In this document: piece after piece, positions 8,949-16,907 of the stretch
How the letters are laid out: each line of letters starts with the position of its first letter
How positions within the stretch are numbered: the first letter of the stretch is position 1
Assembly (NCBI RefSeq): GCF_900128415.1
Contig: NZ_LT635772.1
Location: forward strand, 248,001 to 312,000
Direction: 5' to 3'
Length of the DNA: 64,000 bases
DNA from: Anaerococcus mediterraneensis
GTDB taxonomy: Bacteria; Bacillota; Clostridia; Tissierellales; Peptoniphilaceae
Made by a program: the position numbers and the translations under genes
Notes under the pieces: generated by a model
Told to the model about the DNA's origin: nothing
Databases searched by the model: none
The model's input: the letters and a program-made list of their open reading frames with translations, nothing else

Positions 8949-10202
8949 CTAACCCCTCTTGGCTAGTACGTCTTTTTCGTACTTCTCAACTTCATCTATC
9001 CACTCTAAGTCTAACATAACATCGTTTTTTGCACAATAGTAATTCCATACATCTGCAAAAGGTAAAGTTTTTACATCTTCAGAAACAGCCAAAAGTCTAG
9101 TAAAATCTAAGTCTTTTTGATACTTAGCCAATTTTTCTTTTGGATTTAATAGTCCTACCAATAAAGATTTTTGTACATTTCTCATACCAACTATCCAAGC
9201 TGCTACCCTATTTATGCTTGCATCAAAATAGTCAACTCCTATAGCAAATTTTTCATAACCTATATTTATTATCTCAGAGCAAACTTCCCTCATATCATCG
9301 TTGAATTTTACAACGTGGTCACTATCCCATCTTACTGGTCTAGTTAGGTGGAGGGCTATCTTATCTGAGAATATTGACAAGGATGATAATTTGTCTGCAA
9401 CATTTTCAGTTGGGTGGAAATGTCCTACATCTATTAGACATAGTATATCATTTTTTGCAGCATATTGCATATAAAATTCATGGCTACCTACTGTATAGGA
9501 TTCTACGCCTATACCAAAAACCTTTTGTTCAACAGCTACATCTACCTTTTGCCTATCATAACCACATGCAAGAATTTTATCTAGTGAATCTTTAAGTCTA
9601 AGTCTTGGGCTTAGCCTATCTGCAGGATCTTCTTTTAGTCCATCTGGTATCCAAATATTGCAAAGGACTCTAGAACCCAGTTTTTCTGCCATATACTCCG
9701 AGATTTCTAGGCTCTTTATCCCATGTCTTATCCAAAATTGTCTGTCTTCTTCTATTGGGCTAGAAAGTGTACCGAACTCAGATCTTGGATGTGAGAAAAA
9801 TGTTGGATTGAAATCAAGGGCCAAATCATTTTCTTTTGCAAATTCGATCCACCTATCAAAGTGTTTTGGCTCTATCTGGTCCCTATCAACTTCGCCCTCG
9901 AAATGTCCGTAAATAGCATGGAGGTTTAGTCTTTTTTTGCCAGGTATTAATTCTAAAGCCTTTTTAATATCTGCCATTAGCTCTTCTTCGTTTCTAGCCT
10001 TGCCTGGGTAATTGCCTGTAGCTTGGATGCCACCGCTTACTGCAAATGAGTTTTTCTCAAAACCTCCTATATCATCACCTTGCCAGCAATTCATAGATAC
10101 TGGGATCTTGGCCAGGCTTTCTATAACCTTATCTGTATCAATCCCGTATTTTTGGTAAACTTTCTTAGCATTTTCATAATTGTTTTTTATAAGCTCATTC
10201 AT
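8949..10202 (-). CDS. rhaA: L-rhamnose isomerase
   Basis: This 417-residue protein has nearly the 419 residues of E. coli RhaA and the expected TIM-barrel blocks: MNCWQGDDIGGFE near residue 40, GNYPGKARN, the metal-site regions LDFNPTFFSHP and LIDVGHFHPTENV, and LHLTRPVRWDSDHVV. It interconverts L-rhamnose and L-rhamnulose with a divalent metal in the cytosol. The start overlaps the rhaB stop by 8 bases. RhaA enzymes also act on rarer sugars such as D-allose and D-allulose, which is relevant because an AlsE-type epimerase gene starts the operon. Confidence 0.95.
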   Translation of the reverse strand: MNELIKNNYENAKKVYQKYGIDTDKVIESLAKIPVSMNCWQGDDIGGFEKNSFAVSGGIQATGNYPGKARNEEELMADIKKALELIPGKKRLNLHAIYGHFEGEVDRDQIEPKHFDRWIEFAKENDLALDFNPTFFSHPRSEFGTLSSPIEEDRQFWIRHGIKSLEISEYMAEKLGSRVLCNIWIPDGLKEDPADRLSPRLRLKDSLDKILACGYDRQKVDVAVEQKVFGIGVESYTVGSHEFYMQYAAKNDILCLIDVGHFHPTENVADKLSSLSIFSDKIALHLTRPVRWDSDHVVKFNDDMREVCSEIINIGYEKFAIGVDYFDASINRVAAWIVGMRNVQKSLLVGLLNPKEKLAKYQKDLDFTRLLAVSEDVKTLPFADVWNYYCAKNDVMLDLEWIDEVEKYEKDVLAKRG

Positions 10203-11583
10203 GGCCGATCTCCTTTACTAATTTCGCTTCTTTGAGCAGTTTTCTAATTTCTTCAAGTCCTATATTTTCTTCTAAGTTTATTTGTGCCATGAGATTACCT
10301 ATGGCTGATCCCTCTACTGGTCCGATAAAGATATCAAGGTCCAGATTTTCTTTTAGCATTTGATTTAAGATTTGAGCCTGGCTGCCTCCACCTATTATAT
10401 ATAAGGATTTGTGCTTGACTCCTGTTAGGTCATCGATTATTGAAATCGATTTTTTATATAGGCCAACAAGTGAATTGTAAAAAATCTTCATCAGGTCTTT
10501 TACTTCTAGGCCGCCCCTGTAATTATTTTTTTCTAGATAAGAAACCATAGCTTCTTTCATTGAAGTCGGAGATAAAAATACTGGATCATTTAGGTCTATT
10601 GTCGCTGTCTCATTGGACCCTAGGACAAAAGAATCAAGGTCTGCAAAGCTATATTTTTTCTCTAAATCGATCCTAAGCCTTTGGACTATCCACATACCAT
10701 TTATATTTTTCAAAAATCTTATGGTCTTATTTATACCACCCTCATTTGTATAGTTTTCATCAAAGGCTTTTTTATTTATCAAAGGCCTATCTATCAAATC
10801 TCCAAGCAAGGACCAGGTCCCTGATGATAAAAATAAATTTTCTTCTCCCTCAGGTACAGTCACAACTGCACTTGCTGTATCATGACTTGCCACTGCTATT
10901 AGATTTATTTCTTTTTCTGTCTTTATATTTTCATTTTTTATTGGCCCTATTAGGTCAGGTGCTTGTAGAATTTTACCAAAAATCTTTTTTGGTAGTCCCA
11001 GTTTTTCTATCAGGTCATAATCCCAATCCCTTTTTATAGGATCTAACAATTGAGTAGAGCTGGCATTTGTGTATTCGTTATATTTTTTGCCAGTCAAAAT
11101 ATAAGATATATAATCAGGGATCATCAAAAACCTATCAGCTTTTTCCAAAAGCTCTGGTTGGTATTTTTTTAAATAATAAAGCTGGTAGATAGAATTAAAA
11201 GATTGGTACTGGATACCTGTTTTTTCATAGAGTCCATAGTCTCCAAAAATCGATTTCACTTCATCTACAACCGCAAGAGTTCTTTCCTCCCTATAGGAAA
11301 TAGGATCTCCTATCAACTTGCCCTCCTTATCTATTAGGACAAAATCAACCGCCCAGGAGTCCACTCCGATACTACTTATATCATCAAACTTCTTGTTTGC
11401 TTTATTTATACCCTCATAAATATTATTTATAATCTTTTCTATATCCCAAACCAGACAATCTTCTTTTTTTATCAGGTAATCATCAAATCTGTGGACTTCT
11501 TCTATAGAGAATTTAGAGTTTTCAACTTCTCCCACAAAAATTTTCCCACTTGATGCTCCCAAATCAATAGCTAGGTGTTTCAT
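10195..11583 (-). CDS. rhaB: rhamnulokinase
   Basis: This 462-residue FGGY kinase (E. coli RhaB has 489) begins with AIDLGASSGKIFVGEV. The blocks LVWDIEKI, SVGVDSWAVDF-like SSIGVDSWAVDFVLI, SSGTWSLLGDL and NGMWIVQRLR are typical RhaB signatures, and IIGGGSQAQILNQM closes the adenine site. It phosphorylates L-rhamnulose at C1. It follows the epimerase gene by 3 bases and overlaps rhaA by 8 bases. Of the three FGGY kinases here it is the only one whose substrate is clear. Confidence 0.93.
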   Translation of the reverse strand: MKHLAIDLGASSGKIFVGEVENSKFSIEEVHRFDDYLIKKEDCLVWDIEKIINNIYEGINKANKKFDDISSIGVDSWAVDFVLIDKEGKLIGDPISYREERTLAVVDEVKSIFGDYGLYEKTGIQYQSFNSIYQLYYLKKYQPELLEKADRFLMIPDYISYILTGKKYNEYTNASSTQLLDPIKRDWDYDLIEKLGLPKKIFGKILQAPDLIGPIKNENIKTEKEINLIAVASHDTASAVVTVPEGEENLFLSSGTWSLLGDLIDRPLINKKAFDENYTNEGGINKTIRFLKNINGMWIVQRLRIDLEKKYSFADLDSFVLGSNETATIDLNDPVFLSPTSMKEAMVSYLEKNNYRGGLEVKDLMKIFYNSLVGLYKKSISIIDDLTGVKHKSLYIIGGGSQAQILNQMLKENLDLDIFIGPVEGSAIGNLMAQINLEENIGLEEIRKLLKEAKLVKEIGHE

Positions 11584-11586
11584 TTT

Positions 11587-12234
11587 CTAGTGATTACCCC
11601 TAAGCTCATCAATTAGTTCTTTATAAGGCCTATCTTTGTTAAACAAGGCTGATGTACCCAAAACAAAACCATCAACACCTTTTTTTGAAAGACCATGGAC
11701 TTTTTCTTTGCTGATAGCCCCATCGACAAAAACCTTAAAATTATACTTTTCCTTATAGGTCATAAGGTCATCAATTTTTTCATCTACAAAGTCTAAATAT
11801 TTTTGTCCTGCAAATCCAGGGCTTACTGTCATTACCAAAACATAATCAACCAAGGATAAGAGTGATTTTATAGTAGCAAGCTCTAGGTTTGGATTTATTA
11901 CAATACCAGCAGCCATACCAGATTTTTCTATTTGGCTAATAAGTCTAACTGGGTGGTCAGTCTTTTCTGGATGAAAATAAAATATTTGGCAACCAAGATC
12001 TGCAAAAAATTCTACCTTACTTTCCGGATTTTCTACCATCAAATGAGCATCTACAGTTAGATCTGTGTGGCTTCTTATATACTTATACTCATTTAGTCCA
12101 AGGGCATAATTTGGCACATAATTACCATCCATTATGTCCATATGGAATCCATCAACTCCAGCTTTTTCTAGCGACTCAATTTCTTCTTTTATTTTTCCAA
12201 TGTCAAAACACATAGTAGATGGGTACAAAAGCAT
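11587..12234 (-). CDS. ribulose-phosphate 3-epimerase family, AlsE-like (allulose-6-phosphate 3-epimerase)
   Basis: I start this 215-residue TIM-barrel epimerase at the ATG at 12234 because GGAGG lies 6 bases upstream; the in-frame ATGs further up overlap that site. PSTMCFDIGK, HMDIMDGNYVPN, DAHLMVENP, VMTVSPGFAGQKY and the terminal phosphate loop GTSALFN are present. STMC-D and GTSxLFN recall E. coli AlsE, whereas Rpe itself reads SILSADF. It would epimerise a ketohexose- or pentulose-phosphate at C3. As first gene of the rhamnose operon it suggests that the pathway handles a second sugar through the extra kinases downstream. A housekeeping Rpe role is less likely from this context. Confidence 0.75.
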   Translation of the reverse strand: MLLYPSTMCFDIGKIKEEIESLEKAGVDGFHMDIMDGNYVPNYALGLNEYKYIRSHTDLTVDAHLMVENPESKVEFFADLGCQIFYFHPEKTDHPVRLISQIEKSGMAAGIVINPNLELATIKSLLSLVDYVLVMTVSPGFAGQKYLDFVDEKIDDLMTYKEKYNFKVFVDGAISKEKVHGLSKKGVDGFVLGTSALFNKDRPYKELIDELRGNH

Positions 12235-12309
12235 ATTTTCCTCCATTATTTTCTTATAAAGTTTTGGCAAGGCCTAAACCCGCCCTATCTTAACGTTTTC
12301 CTTACCTAT

Positions 12310-12338
12310 ATAATATTACATTTTTGATATTTTGTAAA
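12310..12338 (-). promoter_or_regulatory. promoter of the rhamnose operon
   Basis: On the minus strand TTTACA at 12333-12338 and TATTAT at 12310-12315 are separated by 17 bases. It reads into the epimerase gene 76 bases downstream and lies back to back with the regulator promoter. Confidence 0.65.
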
Positions 12339-12383
12339 ATTTGAACCATATATTGGAAATTTTCCCAGAAATGTTTAAGTTCA

Positions 12384-12413
12384 GTTCAATATTGTTCAAA
12401 TCATTTCAAAGTT
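12384..12413 (+). promoter_or_regulatory. three phased 10-bp direct repeats, candidate DeoR operator
   Basis: Three consecutive decamers (GTTCAATATT, GTTCAAATCA, TTTCAAAGTT) repeat the core TTCAA every 10 bp, with one more GTTCA just upstream at 12379. They overlap the -35 box of the regulator gene and lie about 50 bp from the rhamnose promoter. Placement on one helical face suggests regulator binding; this is inference. Confidence 0.45.
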
Positions 12414-12420
12414 GTATAAT
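12392..12420 (+). promoter_or_regulatory. promoter of the DeoR-family regulator
   Basis: TTGTTC at 12392-12397 and a perfect TATAAT at 12415-12420 are separated by 17 bases. The transcript would start just ahead of the AGGAGG site at 12427-12432. Confidence 0.7.
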
Positions 12421-12436
12421 CTTTTCAGGAGGCTAT

Positions 12437-13189
12437 ATGATTTCAGCAGAAAGACTAAATAAAATATTAGATATATTAAAAGAGAAAAAATATGTAAGTA
12501 TTAACGACCTCAGTCAGAACCTATATGTTTCTAAATCCACTATTCGCAGAGACCTCATAGACTTAGAAAAGTCTGGACACATTATTAGAAATAGGGGCGG
12601 CGCATCCTTGGTTTCATCAAACTCCTTTGAGGTTTCTAGCCAGTTTAGATACAAGGAAAACTTCGAGAAAAAAGATTATATAACAAATCTGGCCCTAGAT
12701 TTTATAGAAAATACCATGTCAATATGCCTTGATGCATCCTCTACTGTCGACCTCTTGTCAAAAAAACTTCAAAGGTTCAAAAAATTGATCTTGATCACAA
12801 ATTCTGTATCTATTCCGTCTTATTTTAATGACCACGAAAAAATAAGAGTTTATAGTTCTGGTGGTCTCTTAAAGAATAATTACAACTACTATATAGGTTC
12901 AAGTACAGAAAAATTTTTAGCCCAATTTTTGCCTGACCTATACATATTTTCCGTAAAATCAATCGATCATTCTGGAATTTATGAAGCTGAGCATGACCAA
13001 ATACTGATAAAAAGGCAAATGATAAAAAATTCAAAAATGAGCATTCTTTTGGTAGATTCTAGCAAATTTGATACTCATTCCTTTATAAAAGTGTCGGATT
13101 TAGAAAAAATTGATTATATAATTAGCGATAAAAAGCCAAAAAATTTTGCTTCTTATTCTGATGACATAAAGAAAAAATTCTTATACTAA
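12437..13189 (+). CDS. DeoR-family transcriptional regulator of the rhamnose operon
   Basis: I place the start at the ATG at 12437, which has AGGAGG at 12427-12432; the longer reading upstream runs through the promoter and is not translated. The 250-residue protein has an N-terminal winged helix (VSINDLSQNLYVSKSTIRRDL, recognition helix within SKSTIRRDL) and a C-terminal DeoR sensor domain with LDASSTVDLLSKKL and LVDSSKFD. The family represses sugar operons until a phosphorylated sugar binds the sensor domain. Divergent position to the rhamnose operon and the phased repeats between them suggest it controls that operon and itself. The effector is unknown. Confidence 0.85.
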   Translation: MISAERLNKILDILKEKKYVSINDLSQNLYVSKSTIRRDLIDLEKSGHIIRNRGGASLVSSNSFEVSSQFRYKENFEKKDYITNLALDFIENTMSICLDASSTVDLLSKKLQRFKKLILITNSVSIPSYFNDHEKIRVYSSGGLLKNNYNYYIGSSTEKFLAQFLPDLYIFSVKSIDHSGIYEAEHDQILIKRQMIKNSKMSILLVDSSKFDTHSFIKVSDLEKIDYIISDKKPKNFASYSDDIKKKFLY

Positions 13190-13198
13190 GATAATTAA

Positions 13199-13227
13199 AA
13201 AAAAAGCACCTCAATGGGTGCTTTTTA
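13199..13227. terminator. bidirectional terminator between deoR-type gene and ribU
   Basis: A 10-base stem (AAAAAGCACC with GGTGCTTTTT) and a 6-base loop lie between convergent genes. The A run and T run make it usable from both sides. Confidence 0.85.
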
Positions 13228-13260
13228 AAATATATTTTGCAGGATAATAATGTAATTTGC

Positions 13261-13857
13261 TTATCTAAGTTTAAGTATTGGAGATACCCTCTTATATACT
13301 AGGTCAGTCACTAGACTAGCTAGGGCTCCTTTTATTATGTTAAATGGAGCTATTGATAGGACCATTAGACTAAAATATGATTTTACAAGTCCGTTTGTCT
13401 TGCTTGTCATACCTACAAAGGCTGACATATCTAGACCCATTACCTTGCCATAGGTTGGAAATACTACAAAGGCATTTGATAGGGTTGCTACTGCTGTCAT
13501 AGCTATGACTCCACAGATCAATGAGAATATAGCTGTTTTTTTGGTCTTTTTGCTTTTATAGATTGTAGTTGATACAAAAACGAATGTCGCACCAACGATA
13601 AAGTTTGATAATTCGCCTACACCATAAGTGGTTGTTTTTGTTAGGTTTAGGACGTTTTTTATAAGTTGGATTAGGACTCCATACCAAGGTCCCATTGCAA
13701 ATCCACCAACTAGGGCTGGTACATCAGCAAGGTCGATTTTCATAAATGGTGGGGCTATTGGAATTGGTATTTGTATAAACATAAGCACATAAGCTAATGC
13801 TGCCAAGATTCCAACTTTGACTACGTTGTTTAGTGATAAAGCTTTTGTTCTGTTCAT
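13261..13857 (-). CDS. ribU: riboflavin ECF transporter substrate-binding subunit RibU
   Basis: This 198-residue protein has about six membrane segments and the RibU blocks FIQIPIPIAPPFMKIDLADVP, ALVGGFAMGPW and QLIKNVLN. RibU binds riboflavin or FMN and docks on the shared ECF module (EcfT plus two ATPases), none of which is encoded in this window. An FMN riboswitch directly upstream confirms the substrate. The start has a GGGAGGA site. Control is by premature termination at 13878-13901 when FMN is plentiful. Confidence 0.93.
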   Translation of the reverse strand: MNRTKALSLNNVVKVGILAALAYVLMFIQIPIPIAPPFMKIDLADVPALVGGFAMGPWYGVLIQLIKNVLNLTKTTTYGVGELSNFIVGATFVFVSTTIYKSKKTKKTAIFSLICGVIAMTAVATLSNAFVVFPTYGKVMGLDMSAFVGMTSKTNGLVKSYFSLMVLSIAPFNIIKGALASLVTDLVYKRVSPILKLR

Positions 13858-13877
13858 AAATCCTCCCTTTGGGCAAT

Positions 13878-13901
13878 AAAAAATGCCCGAAAATCAGGGC
13901 A
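13878..13901 (-). terminator. riboswitch-controlled terminator of ribU
   Basis: On the minus strand TGCCC, a short loop and GGGCA are followed by a TTTTTT run, downstream of the FMN aptamer and 20 bases before the ribU start. The downstream GGGCA/TGCCC copy at 13871-13887 offers an alternative pairing partner. Confidence 0.7.
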
Positions 13902-13917
13902 CGAAAGAATTATTTTA

Positions 13918-14026
13918 ACTTCTCTCATCCAGACTATACTGTCGGTTTTGGAATTTCACCAAATCGGTCCGAAGACTCGCAGACTATCACTGCCGGTTAA
14001 GGAATTGCACCTTTCCCTGAAGAAGT
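13918..14026 (-). ncRNA. FMN riboswitch (RFN element)
   Basis: The minus strand shows the RFN core in order: CAGGG, GGTGCAATTCC, AACCGGCAGTGA, AGTCTGCGAG, GGTGAAATTCC, AACCGACAGTATAGTCTGG and ATGAGAGAAG. The ends ACTTCT and AGAAGT pair to close P1. These are the conserved elements of the family. It precedes ribU in the same orientation. Confidence 0.95.
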
Positions 14027-14065
14027 AATGTTTTACATTACTTTGTTATTTGCTTTTCTATCCTC

Positions 14066-14094
14066 ATTATAAACCTTGTATAAATTATTGTCAA
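14066..14094 (-). promoter_or_regulatory. consensus promoter of the ribU riboswitch transcript
   Basis: A perfect TTGACA at 14089-14094 and a perfect TATAAT at 14066-14071 are 17 bases apart on the minus strand, about 40 bases ahead of the aptamer. Confidence 0.9.
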
Positions 14095-14102
14095 ATTTAT
14101 TC

Positions 14103-14759
14103 TTACTTATTTGAGTCAAGGACCCACCTGTATCCTACGCGGTTGACTGTTTCTATTGGGCATAGGTTTACTTTTTTAAATTGGATTCTTATTTTTCTAA
14201 TATGCTCTCTGACTGATCTTTCTGTAGTTTCTATACCTTTTTCTTCTTTCATTATCTCTACCAATTTTTCTTTTGACAGGGTCTTGCCCATGTTGTTTAC
14301 AAGGATTGAGCAGATGCTTACTTCTGATTTGGTTAGGTCTAGAATTTGACCGCCAACTCTAAAAATCCCATTTTCTTCTTCGAGTCTGCATTCTCCAGAC
14401 TGCCAGATCTTTGATCTTGATAGTTCTTCTACTTTATCAAATATATTTTTTATAAACTCTTCTCTAGTAAATGAATGGATCACAAAATCTTTGTCATCTA
14501 ATTCTTGCTCATATGGGTTTTTTTCATACCTTTCTGTCAAATAGATAACTGGTATGTTTGTTTTCTGTTTTATATATTGGATAAATTGCAGACATCTGTT
14601 GTGGGTCATATCTACAAGTATAAGGTCAAATACGCTGCAGTCCCTAAACAAAAGATCATCAATTGAGTCTATTTTTTCCACTACCACTTCGTCTTTATCA
14701 AAATGGGCATTTAGAAGTTCTGAAACTCCATTTTTATTTTCTACTGATGCTATTCTCAT
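14103..14759 (-). CDS. orphan response-regulator-like protein with OmpR/PhoB winged helix
   Basis: This 218-residue protein has a receiver-like N-terminal half and an OmpR/PhoB winged helix from about residue 125 (LTKSEVSICSILVNNMGKTLSKEKLV, TERSVREHIRKIR, VNRVGYRW). Asp50 (LILVDM) matches the phospho-acceptor and Thr75 (IYLTER) the switch residue. The usual acidic pair near residue 8 is reduced to one Glu (SVEN), and the conserved Lys with its following Pro is missing (FVIHSFTREEF). No histidine kinase gene is adjacent. Phosphorylation-independent control is therefore possible. The target genes are unknown. Confidence 0.8.
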   Translation of the reverse strand: MRIASVENKNGVSELLNAHFDKDEVVVEKIDSIDDLLFRDCSVFDLILVDMTHNRCLQFIQYIKQKTNIPVIYLTERYEKNPYEQELDDKDFVIHSFTREEFIKNIFDKVEELSRSKIWQSGECRLEEENGIFRVGGQILDLTKSEVSICSILVNNMGKTLSKEKLVEIMKEEKGIETTERSVREHIRKIRIQFKKVNLCPIETVNRVGYRWVLDSNK

Positions 14760-15074
14760 TTACTCTCCCTCCTTTTGTATTTTATTCCAGCCTCATATTA
14801 TATTTTAAAAAAATATGTTTTTAATGTAGTTTTGTTTTGTCAATTTAACGACTTATCATATCTTTGTGGCTATTATAATCGTTAATTTTTAATTTACTTT
14901 TTTATTATATCATGTTTTCAAAGAATTTTAAATCAAAAAAAGAGCCCTAAGACTCTTTCTTATTTTTTACATGAGCTTTTTAAAAATATTATTTTAAATT
15001 AGAATTACAAATATTACTAAGCTAAAGAATTCTACCTAAAAATTTATTTATAATAAAGCGTATGGAACTTTTTA
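14760..15074. other. 315-bp intergenic region: terminator and an inverted repeat
   Basis: No convincing reading frame. It holds the gpmA terminator (14933-14958) and a 7-bp inverted repeat, TTAACGA at 14845-14851 with TCGTTAA at 14879-14885. That pair flanks a TATAAT-like stretch upstream of the orphan regulator and might be an operator; support is weak. Confidence 0.4.
14933..14958 (-). terminator. intrinsic terminator downstream of gpmA
   Basis: On the minus strand AAAGAGTC, loop TTAG and GGCTCTTT form an 8-base stem with one G-T pair, followed by seven T. It lies about 115 bases after the gpmA stop. Confidence 0.75.
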
Positions 15075-15764
15075 TTATAAATAATATTTTTTCATAACTT
15101 GTAAGTTTTCATCAAGTTCATATACAAGTGGTTGACCTGTTGGGATTTCGAGACCCATTATATCATCATCAGATATATTTTCTAGGTGTTTTGCTAGGGC
15201 TCTAAGGCTGTTGCCGTGAGCTGCAACTAGGACAGTCTCTCCAGCTAGAAGTTGTGGTGCTATTTGGTCAAAGTAGTATGGTAGTACTCTTTCTAGGGTT
15301 ACTTTTAGGTTTTCTGCTCCAGGTATTACATCTTTTGGAAGGTGAGCAAACATTGGCAAGCTTGCTTGTCTTTCTTTTTCTTCTTCTGAGATTTCTGGAG
15401 GAAGTGTATCATATGATCTTCTCCAAATATGAACTTGGTCATCACCATATTTTTCTGCTGTTTCTGCTTTGTTTAGACCTTGGAGTGCACCGTAGTGTCT
15501 TTCGTTTAGTCTGTAGGTTTTATTTTGTGGTACATACATTTGGTCAGAATATTCTAGGGCGTAGTTACAGGTTTTGATAGCTCTTTTTAGGATAGAAGTA
15601 TGGGCATGGTCAAATCTTATGCCTGCTTCTTTGATTTTTCTACCAGCTTCTTTGGCTTCTTCTACACCTTTTTCAGATAGGTCTACATCTACCCAGCCTG
15701 TAAATTTGTTTGCAAGGTTCCATTCACTTTGTCCGTGTCTTACTAGTACAAGTTTTATTGTCAT
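15075..15764 (-). CDS. gpmA: 2,3-bisphosphoglycerate-dependent phosphoglycerate mutase
   Basis: This 229-residue enzyme has [10 protein letters not shown] with the phosphorylated His, [32 protein letters not shown] and [16 protein letters not shown] with the second catalytic His. Length and blocks fit GpmA closely. It interconverts 3- and 2-phosphoglycerate in glycolysis. Its ATG shares one base with the stop of mreB, so the two are translationally coupled, an unusual partnership for a glycolytic gene. Confidence 0.95.
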   Translation of the reverse strand: MTIKLVLVRHGQSEWNLANKFTGWVDVDLSEKGVEEAKEAGRKIKEAGIRFDHAHTSILKRAIKTCNYALEYSDQMYVPQNKTYRLNERHYGALQGLNKAETAEKYGDDQVHIWRRSYDTLPPEISEEEKERQASLPMFAHLPKDVIPGAENLKVTLERVLPYYFDQIAPQLLAGETVLVAAHGNSLRALAKHLENISDDDIMGLEIPTGQPLVYELDENLQVMKKYYL

Positions 15765-16813
15765 TATCTTCTCCTTAGTTTTTCAAAAGCTGCACTTTCG
15801 GCTTGCTTGCTTTTTATAGCTTCGTTCCTATTTTCATCAAGTTGGTCCATCCAGTTTAGGGCCTTGGCTGTGCCTACTATAACACATTCTTGTGGCTTGT
15901 CAGCTATTTTTGCCTTGATCCTAAATTTCTCTTCTATCCTGTCTTTAAGTCCTATTGTATAGACTCCACCACCTGTTAGTATTATTTCCCTATCGAAAAT
16001 ATCACTTGCTAATTCTGGCGGAGTTATTTCTAGTACTTTCTTTATGCCATCTACTATTTGGTCAATTTGTTTTTTTATGGCATCTTTTACTTCTCCAACA
16101 GGTATATAGACTTTGCTTGGAAGTCCATTTGTCATGTCTCTACCCTTTATTTCAATAGAATCATCAATATTTAATGTGCCTGCTATTTCTTTGATTTTTT
16201 CTGCACTTTGATCTCCTATGAGTAGGCCATAACGGCTTCTGATATAATCTTTTATAGCATTATCAAAGCTTAGCCCTGCAACATCTACAGAGGAGCTTGC
16301 TATGATTTCTCCCCTAGAGATGACTGCTATATCGGTTGTTCCACCACCGACATCTACTACCATAGAGCCTTTTGGATCTGTTATATCTACACCAGCACCT
16401 AGGGCTGCTGCTAGGGGCTCTTCTATGAGAAATGTCCTATGGGCTCCAGCATTTTCTGCCGCCTGAAGGACTGCTCTTTTTTCTACCTGGGTAGATCTAG
16501 CTGGCACACATATCAAAAGATCTGGTTTGATGATTGGCTTTTTGACAGTTTTTTCTAGAAAATATTCTAGCATTTTTTCTGTCGACTTAAAATCTGATAT
16601 GACTCCCTTTTGCATAGGCATTATGCATGATACATTGCCAGGGGCTCTGCCTATAAGTTTTTTAGCGTTATTACCTACAGCCAGTATCTTTCCATTTAGG
16701 ACGTCCATTGCTATAACAGATGGCTCATTCAAAACTATTCCCTTGCCGTTAAGATAAACCAAGACACTTGCTGTTCCCAAGTCTATTGCGACAGATTTTC
16801 TAAATTTTGCCAT
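15764..16813 (-). CDS. mreB: rod-shape-determining actin homologue MreB/Mbl
   Basis: The 349-residue protein starts [20 protein letters not shown], the phosphate-1 loop of Mre[27 protein letters not shown] (phosphate 2) and [11 protein letters not shown] (adenosine loop) follow. MreB-type filaments guide the cell-wall elongation machinery at the membrane. No mreC or mreD is adjacent, which suits a stand-alone Mbl/MreBH-type copy. The start has an AAGGA site. It is coupled to gpmA by a 1-base overlap. Confidence 0.88.
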   Translation of the reverse strand: MAKFRKSVAIDLGTASVLVYLNGKGIVLNEPSVIAMDVLNGKILAVGNNAKKLIGRAPGNVSCIMPMQKGVISDFKSTEKMLEYFLEKTVKKPIIKPDLLICVPARSTQVEKRAVLQAAENAGAHRTFLIEEPLAAALGAGVDITDPKGSMVVDVGGGTTDIAVISRGEIIASSSVDVAGLSFDNAIKDYIRSRYGLLIGDQSAEKIKEIAGTLNIDDSIEIKGRDMTNGLPSKVYIPVGEVKDAIKKQIDQIVDGIKKVLEITPPELASDIFDREIILTGGGVYTIGLKDRIEEKFRIKAKIADKPQECVIVGTAKALNWMDQLDENRNEAIKSKQAESAAFEKLRRR

Positions 16814-16907
16814 GTATATTCCTTTTCTTTTATTATGGATTTTCTACAAGCCAAAGATAAACTATGACTCTATTTATACTATATTACTTTTTGTGAAAAA
16901 TTAAACT

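Noticed and set aside
12341..12436. A 32-residue N-terminal extension of the DeoR-type regulator
   Set aside because: It would translate the promoter and operator repeats. The ATG at 12437 has an ideal AGGAGG site and yields the normal family length.
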